Shown: positions 9,150-18,092 of the stretch, piece after piece | Layout: every line of letters begins with the position of its first letter | How positions within the stretch are numbered: the first letter of the stretch is position 1 | NCBI RefSeq assembly: GCF_003182155.1 | Contig: NZ_QGTG01000007.1 | Span: forward strand, 353,948-417,947 | DNA from: Chitinophaga sp. S165 | GTDB taxonomy: Bacteria > Bacteroidota > Bacteroidia > Chitinophagales > Chitinophagaceae | DNA length: 64,000 bases | Reading direction: 5' to 3' | The notes under the pieces: model-generated | The model's input: only the letters and a program-made list of their open reading frames with translations | Told to the model about the DNA's origin: nothing | The model's database searches: none | Program-made: the position numbers and the translations under genes

Positions 9150-10610
9150 ATGCGAAAACTATTTCTATTATTTAGTAGCGCATTATTGGCATTTTCTACA
9201 GCCAATGCGCAGGACCACGGTCTCGAACAGCCCTATATCCCTGAAACAGATCCGGCAGTATTGCAAAAGCTTGATCAATGGCAGGACTGGAAATTTGGTA
9301 TGATCATCCATTGGGGCGCTTATTCCCAGTGGGGTGTGGTGGAATCTTGGAGTATCTGTCCGGAAGATGAGGGCTGGACACAGCGTAAGCCTTACGGCAT
9401 TCCTTACTATGATTATGTGCAAAAGTATGAGGCACTGTCTACCACTTTCAATCCTACGAAATTTGATCCTTCCAAATGGGCAAAGGCAGCTAAAGGCGCT
9501 GGTATGGAGTATGTGGTTTTCACGACCAAACACCATGACGGTTTTTGTATGTGGGACACCAAACAGACCGACTACGGTATAGCCGGCTCAAAAAGCCCAT
9601 TCCGCAATGACCCGAGAAAGAACGTAGCGAAAGAAGTATTTTCTGCGTTCCAGAAGGAGGGCATCCATACAGGAGCTTATTTTTCTAAGCCTGACTGGCA
9701 TAGCGAGAATTACTGGTGGTCATATTTCCCGCCTAAAGACAGGCACGTGAACTATGACGTGACCAGGTATCCTGAACGTTGGAACAATTTTAAGGACTAT
9801 ACTTATAAGCAGATCGAGGAGTTGATGACCACAATGGGTAAGATCGAGATCCTCTGGCTGGATGGCGGCTGGGTACGCGCCCGTAAGCAAGGAACTAAAA
9901 AGGAAAACGATATTACTGCTGCGGAAATCGATACCAGACCGGCCAAACAGAATGAAGATATTGACATGGCAGGCATCACTAAAATGGCCCGTAGCCATCA
10001 GCCAGGTCTGATCGTGGTTGACCGTGCTGTACATGGTCCGTTTGAGAACTACCGTACTCCGGAACAACAGATCCCTGAAAAACCATTGTCCTATCCATGG
10101 GAAACCTGTATGACAATGGCGGGTTCCTGGTCATACGTCCCTAATGACAAGTATAAGTCTGTTAACAAATTGATCCATAACCTGGTTGACATCGTAGCGA
10201 AGGGTGGCAACTACCTGCTGAACGTTGGTCCTGGTCCCGATGGTCAGCTGCATGACGAAGCGTATACCACTATGGCAGCGATCGGCGATTGGATGAAGAT
10301 CAATGGTGACGCTATTTATGGAACCCGCTCGGTAGCGCCTTATAAAGACGGTAAGGTGTGCTTCACCCGTAAGAAGAATGGCAATGTATACGCAATTTAT
10401 CTGTTGGAAGAGGGCGAAAAACTGCCGGCGCAGGTAGCATTTGATGGCCTGAAACCAGCCAAAGGTGCAAAGGTTACCATACTGGGCGCAAAGGATAAGA
10501 TCTCCTGGAAGACAAGTGCTACAGGCACACAGATCACTATTCCTGCTGCGTTACAGCAGAAGGCATGGCAACATGCTGTGGCAATACAGATCTCTGCGGT
10601 AGAATCGTGA
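9150..10610 (+). CDS. alpha-L-fucosidase, GH29
   Basis: Secreted glycoside hydrolase of 486 residues that removes terminal alpha-L-fucose from glycans, presumably in the periplasm or at the surface. A signal peptide ends near ANAQ (residue 21). Family 29 landmarks are FGMIIHWGAYSQWG, TTKHHDGFCMWDT, and ILWLDGGWV, whose Asp is the expected nucleophile; NYLLNVGPGPDG is the conserved end of the barrel. The last 90 residues form the C-terminal beta-sandwich. No SusCD pair or other glycosidase is next to it, so it stands alone rather than in a polysaccharide utilization locus. About 270 bases upstream hold only a small GC palindrome (ccggcgccgg, 9071-9080). A terminator follows. Confidence 0.95.
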   Translation: MRKLFLLFSSALLAFSTANAQDHGLEQPYIPETDPAVLQKLDQWQDWKFGMIIHWGAYSQWGVVESWSICPEDEGWTQRKPYGIPYYDYVQKYEALSTTFNPTKFDPSKWAKAAKGAGMEYVVFTTKHHDGFCMWDTKQTDYGIAGSKSPFRNDPRKNVAKEVFSAFQKEGIHTGAYFSKPDWHSENYWWSYFPPKDRHVNYDVTRYPERWNNFKDYTYKQIEELMTTMGKIEILWLDGGWVRARKQGTKKENDITAAEIDTRPAKQNEDIDMAGITKMARSHQPGLIVVDRAVHGPFENYRTPEQQIPEKPLSYPWETCMTMAGSWSYVPNDKYKSVNKLIHNLVDIVAKGGNYLLNVGPGPDGQLHDEAYTTMAAIGDWMKINGDAIYGTRSVAPYKDGKVCFTRKKNGNVYAIYLLEEGEKLPAQVAFDGLKPAKGAKVTILGAKDKISWKTSATGTQITIPAALQQKAWQHAVAIQISAVES

Positions 10611-10653
10611 TAACATATTGATACTTACGAAACAGCCTGCAAAAGCTGTGGAG

Positions 10654-10694
10654 AAAAAAAAAGGCTGCCTGTGAACAGGTGGCCTTTTTTTTTG
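10654..10694 (+). terminator. intrinsic terminator after the fucosidase gene
   Basis: ggctgcctg (10663-10671) pairs with caggtggcc (10676-10684) through nine pairs, two of them G-U, around a four-base loop. It is flanked by an A run and a nine-T run, so it could act in either direction. Confidence 0.85.
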
Positions 10695-10901
10695 TTGTCT
10701 AAATGAATGTGTATAAATCTAAATCTATGAACAACCCAATCCGTTCAATTTCAAGATGATCCTGAGCATGGCAAATCAAGAAAAATTCTGATAATAACTA
10801 ATCATTAACTAAAATGAGAAGTTTATTCGTCAATATTGTAGCAGAGTCATGGAATGACATTGTGTGTTAACAACAATTGAACCGGGTATAAAACTTAAGG
10901 C

Positions 10902-11654
10902 ATGGTAAGTAATGTACAAATTCTCCTTGCAGAAGATGATTATCAATACGGTACTATCATTAAAAAGCAGCTTGAAGCAATCGGATATCAGGTCGTACAT
11001 TGCTTCGACGGTGAGGTAGCCTGGAAGAAGTTTCAGAGAGACGATTTCGATCTCTGTATACTGGATGTGATGATGCCAAAGAAGGATGGCTTCACGCTGG
11101 CACAGGACATCCGTAAAAAGAACGGGATGATACCGATTGTTTTTGTCTCAGGAAAAGCAGCTGATGAAGATCGATTGCACGGCTTCCGTATCGGAGGGGA
11201 CGATTTTCTGGTGAAACCATTCAGTATGCGGGAACTGATCATGCGGATCAGGGTATTCCTGCGGAGAACATTGCCTAAAGATGTACCGGGAGATGGTATT
11301 TATAAATTGGGTGACGATGTAAGGTTCAATTATGAAGAAAAAGAGTTGAGGAGAGCGAGCGGCGAGCTTTTCGGGACCCTTACCAAAAAGGAAGCGAAGG
11401 TATTACGATACCTGGTAGAGAACAGTAACAAGCTGGTAAAAAGGGATGAGATCCTGCTTAAGGTCTGGGGAAACAGTAGTTTCTTTTCCAGCAGAAGTAT
11501 GGACGTATTCATTACCCGCTTGCGCAAGCACTTTAAAAATGAGCCGGGAATAGAGCTGGAAACCCTGCATAATGTGGGCATCCGGTTAAATATCCTTGAA
11601 AATACCGGCAAAAATGATAAAGACGAATCTACGTCAGCAGATAATGACGGGTGA
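10902..11654 (+). CDS. OmpR-family response regulator
   Basis: DNA-binding two-component regulator of 250 residues. The receiver domain has the acidic pair EDD near residue 11, the phospho-acceptor Asp in CILDVMMPKKDG near 53, Ser in FVSGKA, and Lys in LVKPFS. A winged-helix domain follows from about residue 130, with KLVKRDEILLKVWG and SRSMDVFITRLRKHF. The tail after residue 235 is short, polar and probably disordered. No histidine kinase is adjacent, so it is an orphan in this window. It is followed at once by a 2H phosphoesterase gene and may be co-transcribed with it. Confidence 0.93.
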   Translation: MVSNVQILLAEDDYQYGTIIKKQLEAIGYQVVHCFDGEVAWKKFQRDDFDLCILDVMMPKKDGFTLAQDIRKKNGMIPIVFVSGKAADEDRLHGFRIGGDDFLVKPFSMRELIMRIRVFLRRTLPKDVPGDGIYKLGDDVRFNYEEKELRRASGELFGTLTKKEAKVLRYLVENSNKLVKRDEILLKVWGNSSFFSSRSMDVFITRLRKHFKNEPGIELETLHNVGIRLNILENTGKNDKDESTSADNDG

Positions 11655-11692
11655 GGACCAGAACAAATCAAAACCCCACAACCACCAAAACA

Positions 11693-12418
11693 ATGACTTA
11701 CGGCAGAAATGACCAGCCCCGCCACAGGCAACAGGGCAATGGCAGTCGTCCGGAGAGTGATGAGCGCAACCGTACACAAAGACACAACGGCAACCAATTC
11801 CGCGCCTCCCGACCCAAGACCGGATATCGCTTTCCACCACGCATCAAACCGCCCAGGGAGGAAAGTAAGATCTATTTTATAGCCCTGCTCCCCAACGCGG
11901 AAACCGGTAAGGAGATCATCCGGCTAAAACAGGAATTCGCAGAGAAATATGATGCCCGCCGCGCATTGAGGGTGCTTCCTCATATTACCATGCAGGTGCC
12001 CTTTACGGCCAGCCCGGAACTGGAAAAGACCTTATGTCCGGGACTGGCGACCTTCGCCGCTTCCATGCAGCCTTTCGAAATAAAGTTGAGTGGCTTTGGC
12101 GGCTTCTCATTTACCAAGCGGAAAGTATTGTATATCAACGTGGAAAAAAATGAAGGGATTGTACACCTGCACCAGCGGATGATGGACTTCCTGCAACAAG
12201 AGTTTGGTTTTAGTCATATGCTGGCCCGCTATGGATTTAACCCGCATATTTCAGTGGCCTTCCGTGACCTGTCTGATACGGAATTTGAGCTGGCCATGGA
12301 AGAATACAAATGCCGGCCCTTCGAAGCAGCCTTCCAGGTCCGTAACCTATACCTGCTCCGCCATACCGGCACCTCCTGGGAGGTGCTGCAGAAATGCAGG
12401 CTGGGGACTGCTGACTAG
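11693..12418 (+). CDS. 2H phosphoesterase (2'-5' RNA ligase / LigT-like)
   Basis: Encodes 241 residues from ATG 11693; a GTG at 11651, overlapping the regulator stop by four bases, would add 14. The C-terminal 180 residues are a 2H phosphoesterase with both HxT/S motifs, HITMQVPF and HISVAF. Such enzymes hydrolyse cyclic phosphates in RNA or nucleotides. The first 60 residues are rich in Arg, Asn, Gln and Pro and look disordered and basic, an addition not seen in minimal LigT proteins and suggestive of nucleic-acid binding. The exact substrate is unknown. Confidence 0.85.
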   Translation: MTYGRNDQPRHRQQGNGSRPESDERNRTQRHNGNQFRASRPKTGYRFPPRIKPPREESKIYFIALLPNAETGKEIIRLKQEFAEKYDARRALRVLPHITMQVPFTASPELEKTLCPGLATFAASMQPFEIKLSGFGGFSFTKRKVLYINVEKNEGIVHLHQRMMDFLQQEFGFSHMLARYGFNPHISVAFRDLSDTEFELAMEEYKCRPFEAAFQVRNLYLLRHTGTSWEVLQKCRLGTAD

Positions 12419-12467
12419 CACTTTTCTGCCATTATTCCTATGCAATAAAATCGTAACTTTATAGCTG

Positions 12468-14720
12468 ATGGAAACAGTGGTAGTAAAACAATATAACCTC
12501 GACGAGGAACAGGAAAAGAAAGAAATCGTTCGTCATTACCGCGCTTTACTTAAGTCGCTTAAACCCCGTTTGAAGAAAGGAGACCGTGAACTGGTACGTA
12601 CTGCCTTCGAAATGGCGGCAGACGCACACAAGGAAATGCGCCGGAAATCCGGTGAGCCATATATCTTACATCCTCTCGCTGTAGCGCAGATCTGCGTTGA
12701 CGAGATCGGCTTGGGTGTTCGTTCGGCTATCTGTGCCCTGTTGCACGACACAGTAGAAGATACCGAAGTGACCCTTGAAGATGTGGACCGCGCCTTTGGA
12801 ACCGAAATCGCCCATATCGTTGACGGTCTGACCAAAATATCAACGGTCATCGACTCAAATACAAGTACCGCACAAGCGGAAAACTTTAAAAAGATACTGC
12901 TTACACTGGCGGACGACCCCAGAGTGATACTCATAAAATTGGCTGACAGGTTGCATAATATGCGTACCCTGGATAGTATGAGCCGTGAAAAACAGCTCAA
13001 AATAGCTTCGGAAACAGTATTTATATATTCCCCGCTGGCCCACCGCCTCGGCCTGTACAACATCAAGTCCGAGATGGAGGACCTGTCCATGAAGTACACC
13101 GAGCAACAGACCTACAGGGATATCGCCAAGCGTTTGAAGGAAACCAAACGTGAGCGTACCCGTTATATCAACGAATTCATAAAGCCTATTAAGGAGGTAT
13201 TACAGGAAGAAGGCCTGACGTTCGAAATCTACGGACGGCCTAAATCCATACACTCCATCTGGAATAAGATCAAGAAGAAAGGTGTCACCTTTGAAGAGGT
13301 GTACGATCTCTTTGCGATCCGTATCATCCTGGATTCTCCCCTGGATAAAGAAAAGTCAGACTGCTGGAAGGTCTACTCCATTATCACAGACTTTTATCAC
13401 CCTAGTCCGGAGAGGACCCGCGACTGGCTCAGTAATCCGAAATCGAATGGGTATGAAGCATTGCATGTGACCGTGATGGGCCCTCAAGGTAAGTGGGTGG
13501 AAGTGCAGATCCGTACAAAACGAATGAACGATTATGCTGAGAAAGGACTGGCTGCCCATTGGCGTTATAAGGAGGGCAGCAATCAGAGCCAGAGCACAGA
13601 GTCTAAGTTTGACCAATGGTTTACCCAGATCAGGGAGATCCTGAACAACCCGGACTCCAATACACTGGATTTCCTGGCCGATTTCAAAAGTAATCTCTTC
13701 ACAGAAGAGATCTATGTATATACACCTAAAGGTGATCTCAAGATATTACCTGTAAACTCCACCGCACTGGACTTTGCTTACGCTATTCATAGTGCTGTTG
13801 GTAATAAGTGTATTGGTGCCAAAGTAAACTATAAGCTGGTACCCATCAGCCACAAGTTGCGTAGTGGCGACCAGGTAGAGATCATTACCTCTAACAAGCA
13901 GAAGCCCACAGAGGACTGGCTGAACTATGCGCTGACCGCCAAAGCGAAATCCAAGATCAAAGATGCGCTGAAGGAGGAAAAGAGGAAAGTGGCCATGGAT
14001 GGGAAGGATGTGCTGGAACGTAAGCTGGACCATCTGAAGATCTCTAACAGTCAGCATAATATCAATGAACTGGTACAGTTCTATAAGCAACCATCGCCGC
14101 TGGACCTGTATTACCAGATCGCTGTTAAAAATATTGACCTGAAGGAACTGAAGCAGTTCACTGTGCTGGGAGACAAGCTGGAAGCGCCTAAACCGCCACC
14201 GGTAAAACAGCCTGAACATATTTCGGAAGATCATCTGAAACATCAGATCCCTTCCAAGAAAGATGCAGAACTGATCATCTTCGGAGAAAGCTCAGATAAA
14301 ATAGCCTACAAGCTGGCCAACTGTTGTCGCCCGATCCCGGGAGATGATGTATTCGGGTTCATCACTGCCAGTGAAGGCCTGAAGATCCATAGAACAAACT
14401 GTCCCAATGCCGCCCAGTTACTGGCTAATTACGGCCACCGTGTTGTAAAGACCAAATGGGTGAAGAACAGGGAGATCTCCTTCCTGACAGGGTTGAGGAT
14501 CGTTGGTATGGACGATGTAGGGGTTATTCACAAGATCACCAATGTGATCTCCGGTGAGCTGAGGGTGAACATTGCCGGTCTGACCATCGAATCCCGCGAG
14601 GGGCTGTTTGAGGGGCTGATCAAAGTGTTCGTACATGATAAGGAGGAGCTGGATGAACTGTTCGAAAGGCTGAAGAAACTGGATGGTATTCAATCGGTAA
14701 GCCGCCTGGAAGATGAGTAA
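12468..14720 (+). CDS. bifunctional (p)ppGpp synthetase/hydrolase, RelA/SpoT family
   Basis: Stringent-response enzyme of 750 residues. Order of domains: HD hydrolase (about 45-200, with H54, H68 and the H93-D94 pair in LLHDTVEDT, and LADRLHNMRT), synthetase (about 250-370, GRPKSIHSIWNKI and EVQIRTKRMNDYAEKGLAAHW), TGS (about 405-465, IYVYTPKGDL), and C-terminal ACT (about 670-750). The intact HD residues argue for hydrolase activity. In the synthetase the usual bifunctional RxKD signature reads RTRD here, a Lys-to-Arg change at one position. A strong terminator follows. Confidence 0.96.
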   Translation: METVVVKQYNLDEEQEKKEIVRHYRALLKSLKPRLKKGDRELVRTAFEMAADAHKEMRRKSGEPYILHPLAVAQICVDEIGLGVRSAICALLHDTVEDTEVTLEDVDRAFGTEIAHIVDGLTKISTVIDSNTSTAQAENFKKILLTLADDPRVILIKLADRLHNMRTLDSMSREKQLKIASETVFIYSPLAHRLGLYNIKSEMEDLSMKYTEQQTYRDIAKRLKETKRERTRYINEFIKPIKEVLQEEGLTFEIYGRPKSIHSIWNKIKKKGVTFEEVYDLFAIRIILDSPLDKEKSDCWKVYSIITDFYHPSPERTRDWLSNPKSNGYEALHVTVMGPQGKWVEVQIRTKRMNDYAEKGLAAHWRYKEGSNQSQSTESKFDQWFTQIREILNNPDSNTLDFLADFKSNLFTEEIYVYTPKGDLKILPVNSTALDFAYAIHSAVGNKCIGAKVNYKLVPISHKLRSGDQVEIITSNKQKPTEDWLNYALTAKAKSKIKDALKEEKRKVAMDGKDVLERKLDHLKISNSQHNINELVQFYKQPSPLDLYYQIAVKNIDLKELKQFTVLGDKLEAPKPPPVKQPEHISEDHLKHQIPSKKDAELIIFGESSDKIAYKLANCCRPIPGDDVFGFITASEGLKIHRTNCPNAAQLLANYGHRVVKTKWVKNREISFLTGLRIVGMDDVGVIHKITNVISGELRVNIAGLTIESREGLFEGLIKVFVHDKEELDELFERLKKLDGIQSVSRLEDE

Positions 14721-14758
14721 GGCGTACAGAAGCAGAAATTGATAATTTAAAGATATAG

Positions 14759-14802
14759 AAGACGAATTATGAGGTATATTGCCTGTAATTCGTCTTTTTT
14801 TG
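14759..14802 (+). terminator. intrinsic terminator after relA/spoT
   Basis: Perfect 11-bp stem aagacgaatta (14759-14769) with taattcgtctt (14786-14796), then a T run to 14801. Confidence 0.85.
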
Positions 14803-14873
14803 TCTCATGTCACCCTTATTCTTAATTCCTGATCCTAAATCTTATTTCAATTTCAATTCGTGCTATTTTTCCT

Positions 14874-14881
14874 TAATTTTG
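14874..14881 (+). promoter_or_regulatory. candidate -7 element (TAATTTTG) for purA
   Basis: TAATTTTG matches TAnnTTTG and lies 33 bases before the purA ATG. No convincing -33 TTTG was found at the expected distance. Confidence 0.4.
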
Positions 14882-14914
14882 CCACTTCGTTTTTAAAAAT
14901 CAATATCAACTCTT

Positions 14915-16213
14915 ATGGTAGATGTTTTGCTGGGCCTACAATGGGGCGATGAAGGCAAAGGAAAGATTGTGGATTACTTTGCAGGTAAATACGATGTCAT
15001 AGCCCGCTTTCAGGGTGGTCCCAACGCAGGGCATACGCTATATGTGGATGGCCAGAAGGTAGTATTACATACGATCCCTTCCGGTGTATTCCATAAAAAC
15101 ACCACTAACCTGATCGGTAATGGTGTGGTACTGGATCCCGTAACTTTCAAAAAAGAATGCGATAAGATCTCTTCTTTAGGCGTTGATCTGAAAAAGAATC
15201 TTTTTATTGCAGAAAGAACACATATTATTGTACCTTCTCATCGTGCTCTTGATAAAGCTTCAGAAATATCAAAAGGCGTTGATAAGATCGGCTCAACCCT
15301 GAAGGGTATCGGACCGGCTTATATGGATAAAACAGGTCGTAATGGTCTGCGGGTAGGAGACGTATTACGCAGTGATTTTAATGAACGCTATAACAAGCTG
15401 AAAGAGAAACACCAGCACCTGCTGGCAGGATATGATTTCGGAGCAGAAGTAAAGGCTGAAATAGCAAAAGATATCGCTGAATGGGAAGCCGAATTCTTTG
15501 ATGCGGTAAACTACCTGACGCAAATGAATATCGTTAACGGTGAATACTTTATTAACGATAAACTGAAAGCAGGCAAGAAGATCCTGGCGGAAGGCGCGCA
15601 GGGTAGCATGCTGGACGTGGACTTTGGAACATATCCGTTTGTTACTTCTTCAAGTACAATCTCTGCAGGCGTATGTTCCGGACTGGGAGTAGCGCCTAAA
15701 TGGATAAAAGAAGTGATCGGTGTGACCAAAGCATATTGTACCCGTGTAGGTAGCGGACCATTCCCTACAGAACTGCATGATGCCACCGGCGAGAAGCTGC
15801 GTACAGAAGGTAATGAATTTGGCGCCACTACAGGACGTCCCCGCCGTTGCGGCTGGATTGACCTGGTAGCCCTGAATTATACCTGCATGCTGAGTGGTGT
15901 TACCCAGTTGGTAATGACAAAAAGTGATGTGCTGGATGCGTTCGATGAGGTGTATGCATGTACTGCTTACGAGATCAATGGTCAGCAGACAAAAGCAATG
16001 CCTTACCAATTGAACGATGCTGAAGTAAAACCGATATGGGAGAAACATAAGGGTTGGAGTGATGAAACAGCCGCCAAAAGCAAGCATTTTAATGAATTGC
16101 CTGCCGAAATGAAATCGTTTGTAAAAGCAGTTGAAAGTTACCTTGAAGTACCTGTGAAATTTGTGTCCAATGGACCAGGCAGGGACCAGATCCTGGAGCA
16201 GGAAAATGCTTAA
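14915..16213 (+). CDS. purA: adenylosuccinate synthase
   Basis: Catalyses GTP-dependent joining of IMP and aspartate, the first committed step to AMP. It has 432 residues, the usual length. GDEGKGK at 11-17 is the P-loop with the catalytic Asp, FQGGPNAGHT follows with the catalytic His, GSTLKGIGPAYMDKTGR is the IMP loop, and GATTGRPRRCGWIDL is the Asp/GTP binding region. It stands alone between two terminators, apart from other purine genes. Confidence 0.98.
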   Translation: MVDVLLGLQWGDEGKGKIVDYFAGKYDVIARFQGGPNAGHTLYVDGQKVVLHTIPSGVFHKNTTNLIGNGVVLDPVTFKKECDKISSLGVDLKKNLFIAERTHIIVPSHRALDKASEISKGVDKIGSTLKGIGPAYMDKTGRNGLRVGDVLRSDFNERYNKLKEKHQHLLAGYDFGAEVKAEIAKDIAEWEAEFFDAVNYLTQMNIVNGEYFINDKLKAGKKILAEGAQGSMLDVDFGTYPFVTSSSTISAGVCSGLGVAPKWIKEVIGVTKAYCTRVGSGPFPTELHDATGEKLRTEGNEFGATTGRPRRCGWIDLVALNYTCMLSGVTQLVMTKSDVLDAFDEVYACTAYEINGQQTKAMPYQLNDAEVKPIWEKHKGWSDETAAKSKHFNELPAEMKSFVKAVESYLEVPVKFVSNGPGRDQILEQENA

Positions 16214-16313
16214 AAAATTACGAAAAAAAATCGGCAAAAAAAATTTGGCTAATACAAAAAACTGTTAAAACTTTACGCAAAAGTAATACGCTAAAGACTT
16301 AAGTGAACCTATT

Positions 16314-16772
16314 ATGAAATCAAAATCTGATAACGAAAAAGAGACCAAAAAGACGAGTTCTCCAAAGACTACGAAAGCCGCGCCTAAAGCTGCAAGTAAG
16401 CCAAAGAAGGAAGAGGAGGACGATGATGATGATCTGGATGAGGAGGAAACTCCCCGTAAGTCTGCTGCTTCTAAAAAATCAGATAAGCCGGCGTCAAAGT
16501 CAAAGAAGAAAAATGACGATGATGAAGATGATCTGGATGATGACGATGATGTAGATCTGGATGATGATGATGATAATTGGGGAAAAGGTGATGATGAGGA
16601 CTATGATCCTGATTTCGAAGAGTTTGATATGCCTAAACCTAAGAGCAAACGTGGCCGCCCTGGTAAAAAGAGCGCAGATGACGATGATGATCTGGGCATT
16701 GATGACGAGTTCAAAGACATGGGTCTGTTCAACGACAGAGGTGGATTTGACGATGACGATGACGATTTTTAA
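16314..16772 (+). CDS. highly acidic low-complexity protein with AT-hook-like motif
   Basis: Encodes 152 residues. Alternating blocks are obvious: Lys/Ser/Ala-rich from 1-35, Asp/Glu runs near 36-46 and 68-95, a second Lys/Ser block between them, then KPKSKRGRPGKKS near 108-120, which contains the RGRP core of an AT-hook, and a final Asp run closing with DDDDDDF. The whole chain should be disordered. Similar proteins in Bacteroidota are annotated only as hypothetical. The mixture of an AT-hook with acidic tails suggests a nucleoid or chaperone-like role, as an inference. The leader (16214-16313) is A-rich and featureless. Confidence 0.8.
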   Translation: MKSKSDNEKETKKTSSPKTTKAAPKAASKPKKEEEDDDDDLDEEETPRKSAASKKSDKPASKSKKKNDDDEDDLDDDDDVDLDDDDDNWGKGDDEDYDPDFEEFDMPKPKSKRGRPGKKSADDDDDLGIDDEFKDMGLFNDRGGFDDDDDDF

Positions 16773-16835
16773 GCATTAAAAGCACGCATTATCAGGATAT
16801 TTTACGGTTTCCCGGTTAATGATCCGAAATTATTT

Positions 16836-16887
16836 AAACAGCAAATGTTGAATTGGAGTAATCAGTTCAACATTTGCTGTTTTTTGG
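16836..16887 (+). terminator. 17-bp hairpin with T run, overlapping the pabB start codon
   Basis: A perfect 17-bp inverted repeat, AAACAGCAAATGTTGAA (16836-16852) and its complement (16866-16882), with a 13-base loop and a run of Ts at 16880-16885. It has the form of an intrinsic terminator for the acidic-protein gene. It also holds the pabB ATG (16845-16847) inside the left arm, so it may control pabB. Confidence 0.7.
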
Positions 16888-18083
16888 ATAATAATAACTA
16901 CGCTTCCATCTATCACCAAAACGAAGCTATACTGGCCGCAGATGCGCTGGATACACTGTCCTGCAATGCCGGTAATGCATTCGCCTCCCTGCTTCAATAT
17001 CACAACACCTATCGCGACTGGCTATTCGGTCACCTTGCCTACGATCTCAAAAATGAGACCTTTCCGGGCTTGTATTCTGATAATAAAGATGGTATAGGCT
17101 TTCCTGACCTGTTCTTCTTCAGGCCACGTATCGTCATGTTATTGCGTAATAACGAGGTGCAGATAGGAGGGTGGGAAATGGACAAGGCAACCGCCCGTAC
17201 TGTTTATGATGAATGCATCAAAGCAGCAGATCAGCAGATACAACAAATGCCGGCCGGTAAAGTACAGGCCCATCTTAGGAAAGAACAATATCTCAATGCC
17301 GTTACTAGCCTGCAGGAACACATACACCGGGGAGATTGTTATGAAGTGAATTTCTGCCGCGAGAATTTCATTGAAAATACCAGCGTACATCCCCTCTCTC
17401 TGTTTAGACGCCTGAATAGCGTTTCGCCTTCTCCATTTGCCGCTTATTATCGCACAAATGATCTCTACCTGGTTTGCTCCAGTCCTGAACGTTTTATGCA
17501 GAAAAAAGGCCCTGTGGTCATTTCACAGCCCATTAAAGGCACTATCCGTCGTGCAGGAGATCCGGCAGCTGATGATGAACGCCGCAATGAACTACAGCGG
17601 AATAGTAAGGAAAGGGCTGAAAATGTAATGGTAGTGGACCTCGTGCGTAACGACCTCTCTCATACTGCTACACGGGGTAGCGTTCAGGTAGCAGAGTTAT
17701 TCGGCATCTATTCATTTGCGCAGGTGCATCACATGATCTCTACGGTGACGGCTACCCTTGAAGCAGATGTGCCCTTTACCGCCGCCATCAGTCATGCGTT
17801 TCCGATGGGGTCTATGACGGGAGCGCCTAAATTAAGCGTGATGCAGCTGATAGAACAGTACGAGCAATCCCGTAGAGGACTGTTCTCTGGTGCTCTTGGC
17901 TATATCACACCGGATGGTGATTTTGACTTTAATGTGGTGATACGCAGCATGCTCTATAACGCCAGCCGCAAATACTTGTCCTTCCAGACCGGTTCGGCGA
18001 TTACATATTATGCTGATCCCGTGAAGGAATGGGAAGAATGCCTGTTAAAGGCAGAAGCTATGAAAAATATACTGGAAGGATAA
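16845..18083 (+). CDS. pabB: aminodeoxychorismate synthase component I
   Basis: Chorismate-utilizing enzyme of 412 residues for p-aminobenzoate, hence folate, synthesis. The motif PIKGTIRR carries the Lys typical of PabB, where anthranilate synthase TrpE has PIAGT. Further chorismate-binding motifs are DLVRNDLS, GSMTGAPKLSVMQLIE, and FSGALGYITPDGDFDFNVVIRS. The N-terminal MLNWSNQFNICCFLD fits the family's first strand, so the start at 16845 is preferred even though the codon is buried in a hairpin. The glutaminase PabA and the lyase PabC are not next to it. It converges with the TIGR01777 gene nine bases downstream. Confidence 0.93.
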   Translation: MLNWSNQFNICCFLDNNNYASIYHQNEAILAADALDTLSCNAGNAFASLLQYHNTYRDWLFGHLAYDLKNETFPGLYSDNKDGIGFPDLFFFRPRIVMLLRNNEVQIGGWEMDKATARTVYDECIKAADQQIQQMPAGKVQAHLRKEQYLNAVTSLQEHIHRGDCYEVNFCRENFIENTSVHPLSLFRRLNSVSPSPFAAYYRTNDLYLVCSSPERFMQKKGPVVISQPIKGTIRRAGDPAADDERRNELQRNSKERAENVMVVDLVRNDLSHTATRGSVQVAELFGIYSFAQVHHMISTVTATLEADVPFTAAISHAFPMGSMTGAPKLSVMQLIEQYEQSRRGLFSGALGYITPDGDFDFNVVIRSMLYNASRKYLSFQTGSAITYYADPVKEWEECLLKAEAMKNILEG

Positions 18084-18092
18084 CGTCGCAGA

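Noticed and set aside
10814..10870. 18-codon frame starting ATG upstream of the response regulator
   Set aside because: Too short, no conserved features; it probably only marks the leader of the regulator gene.
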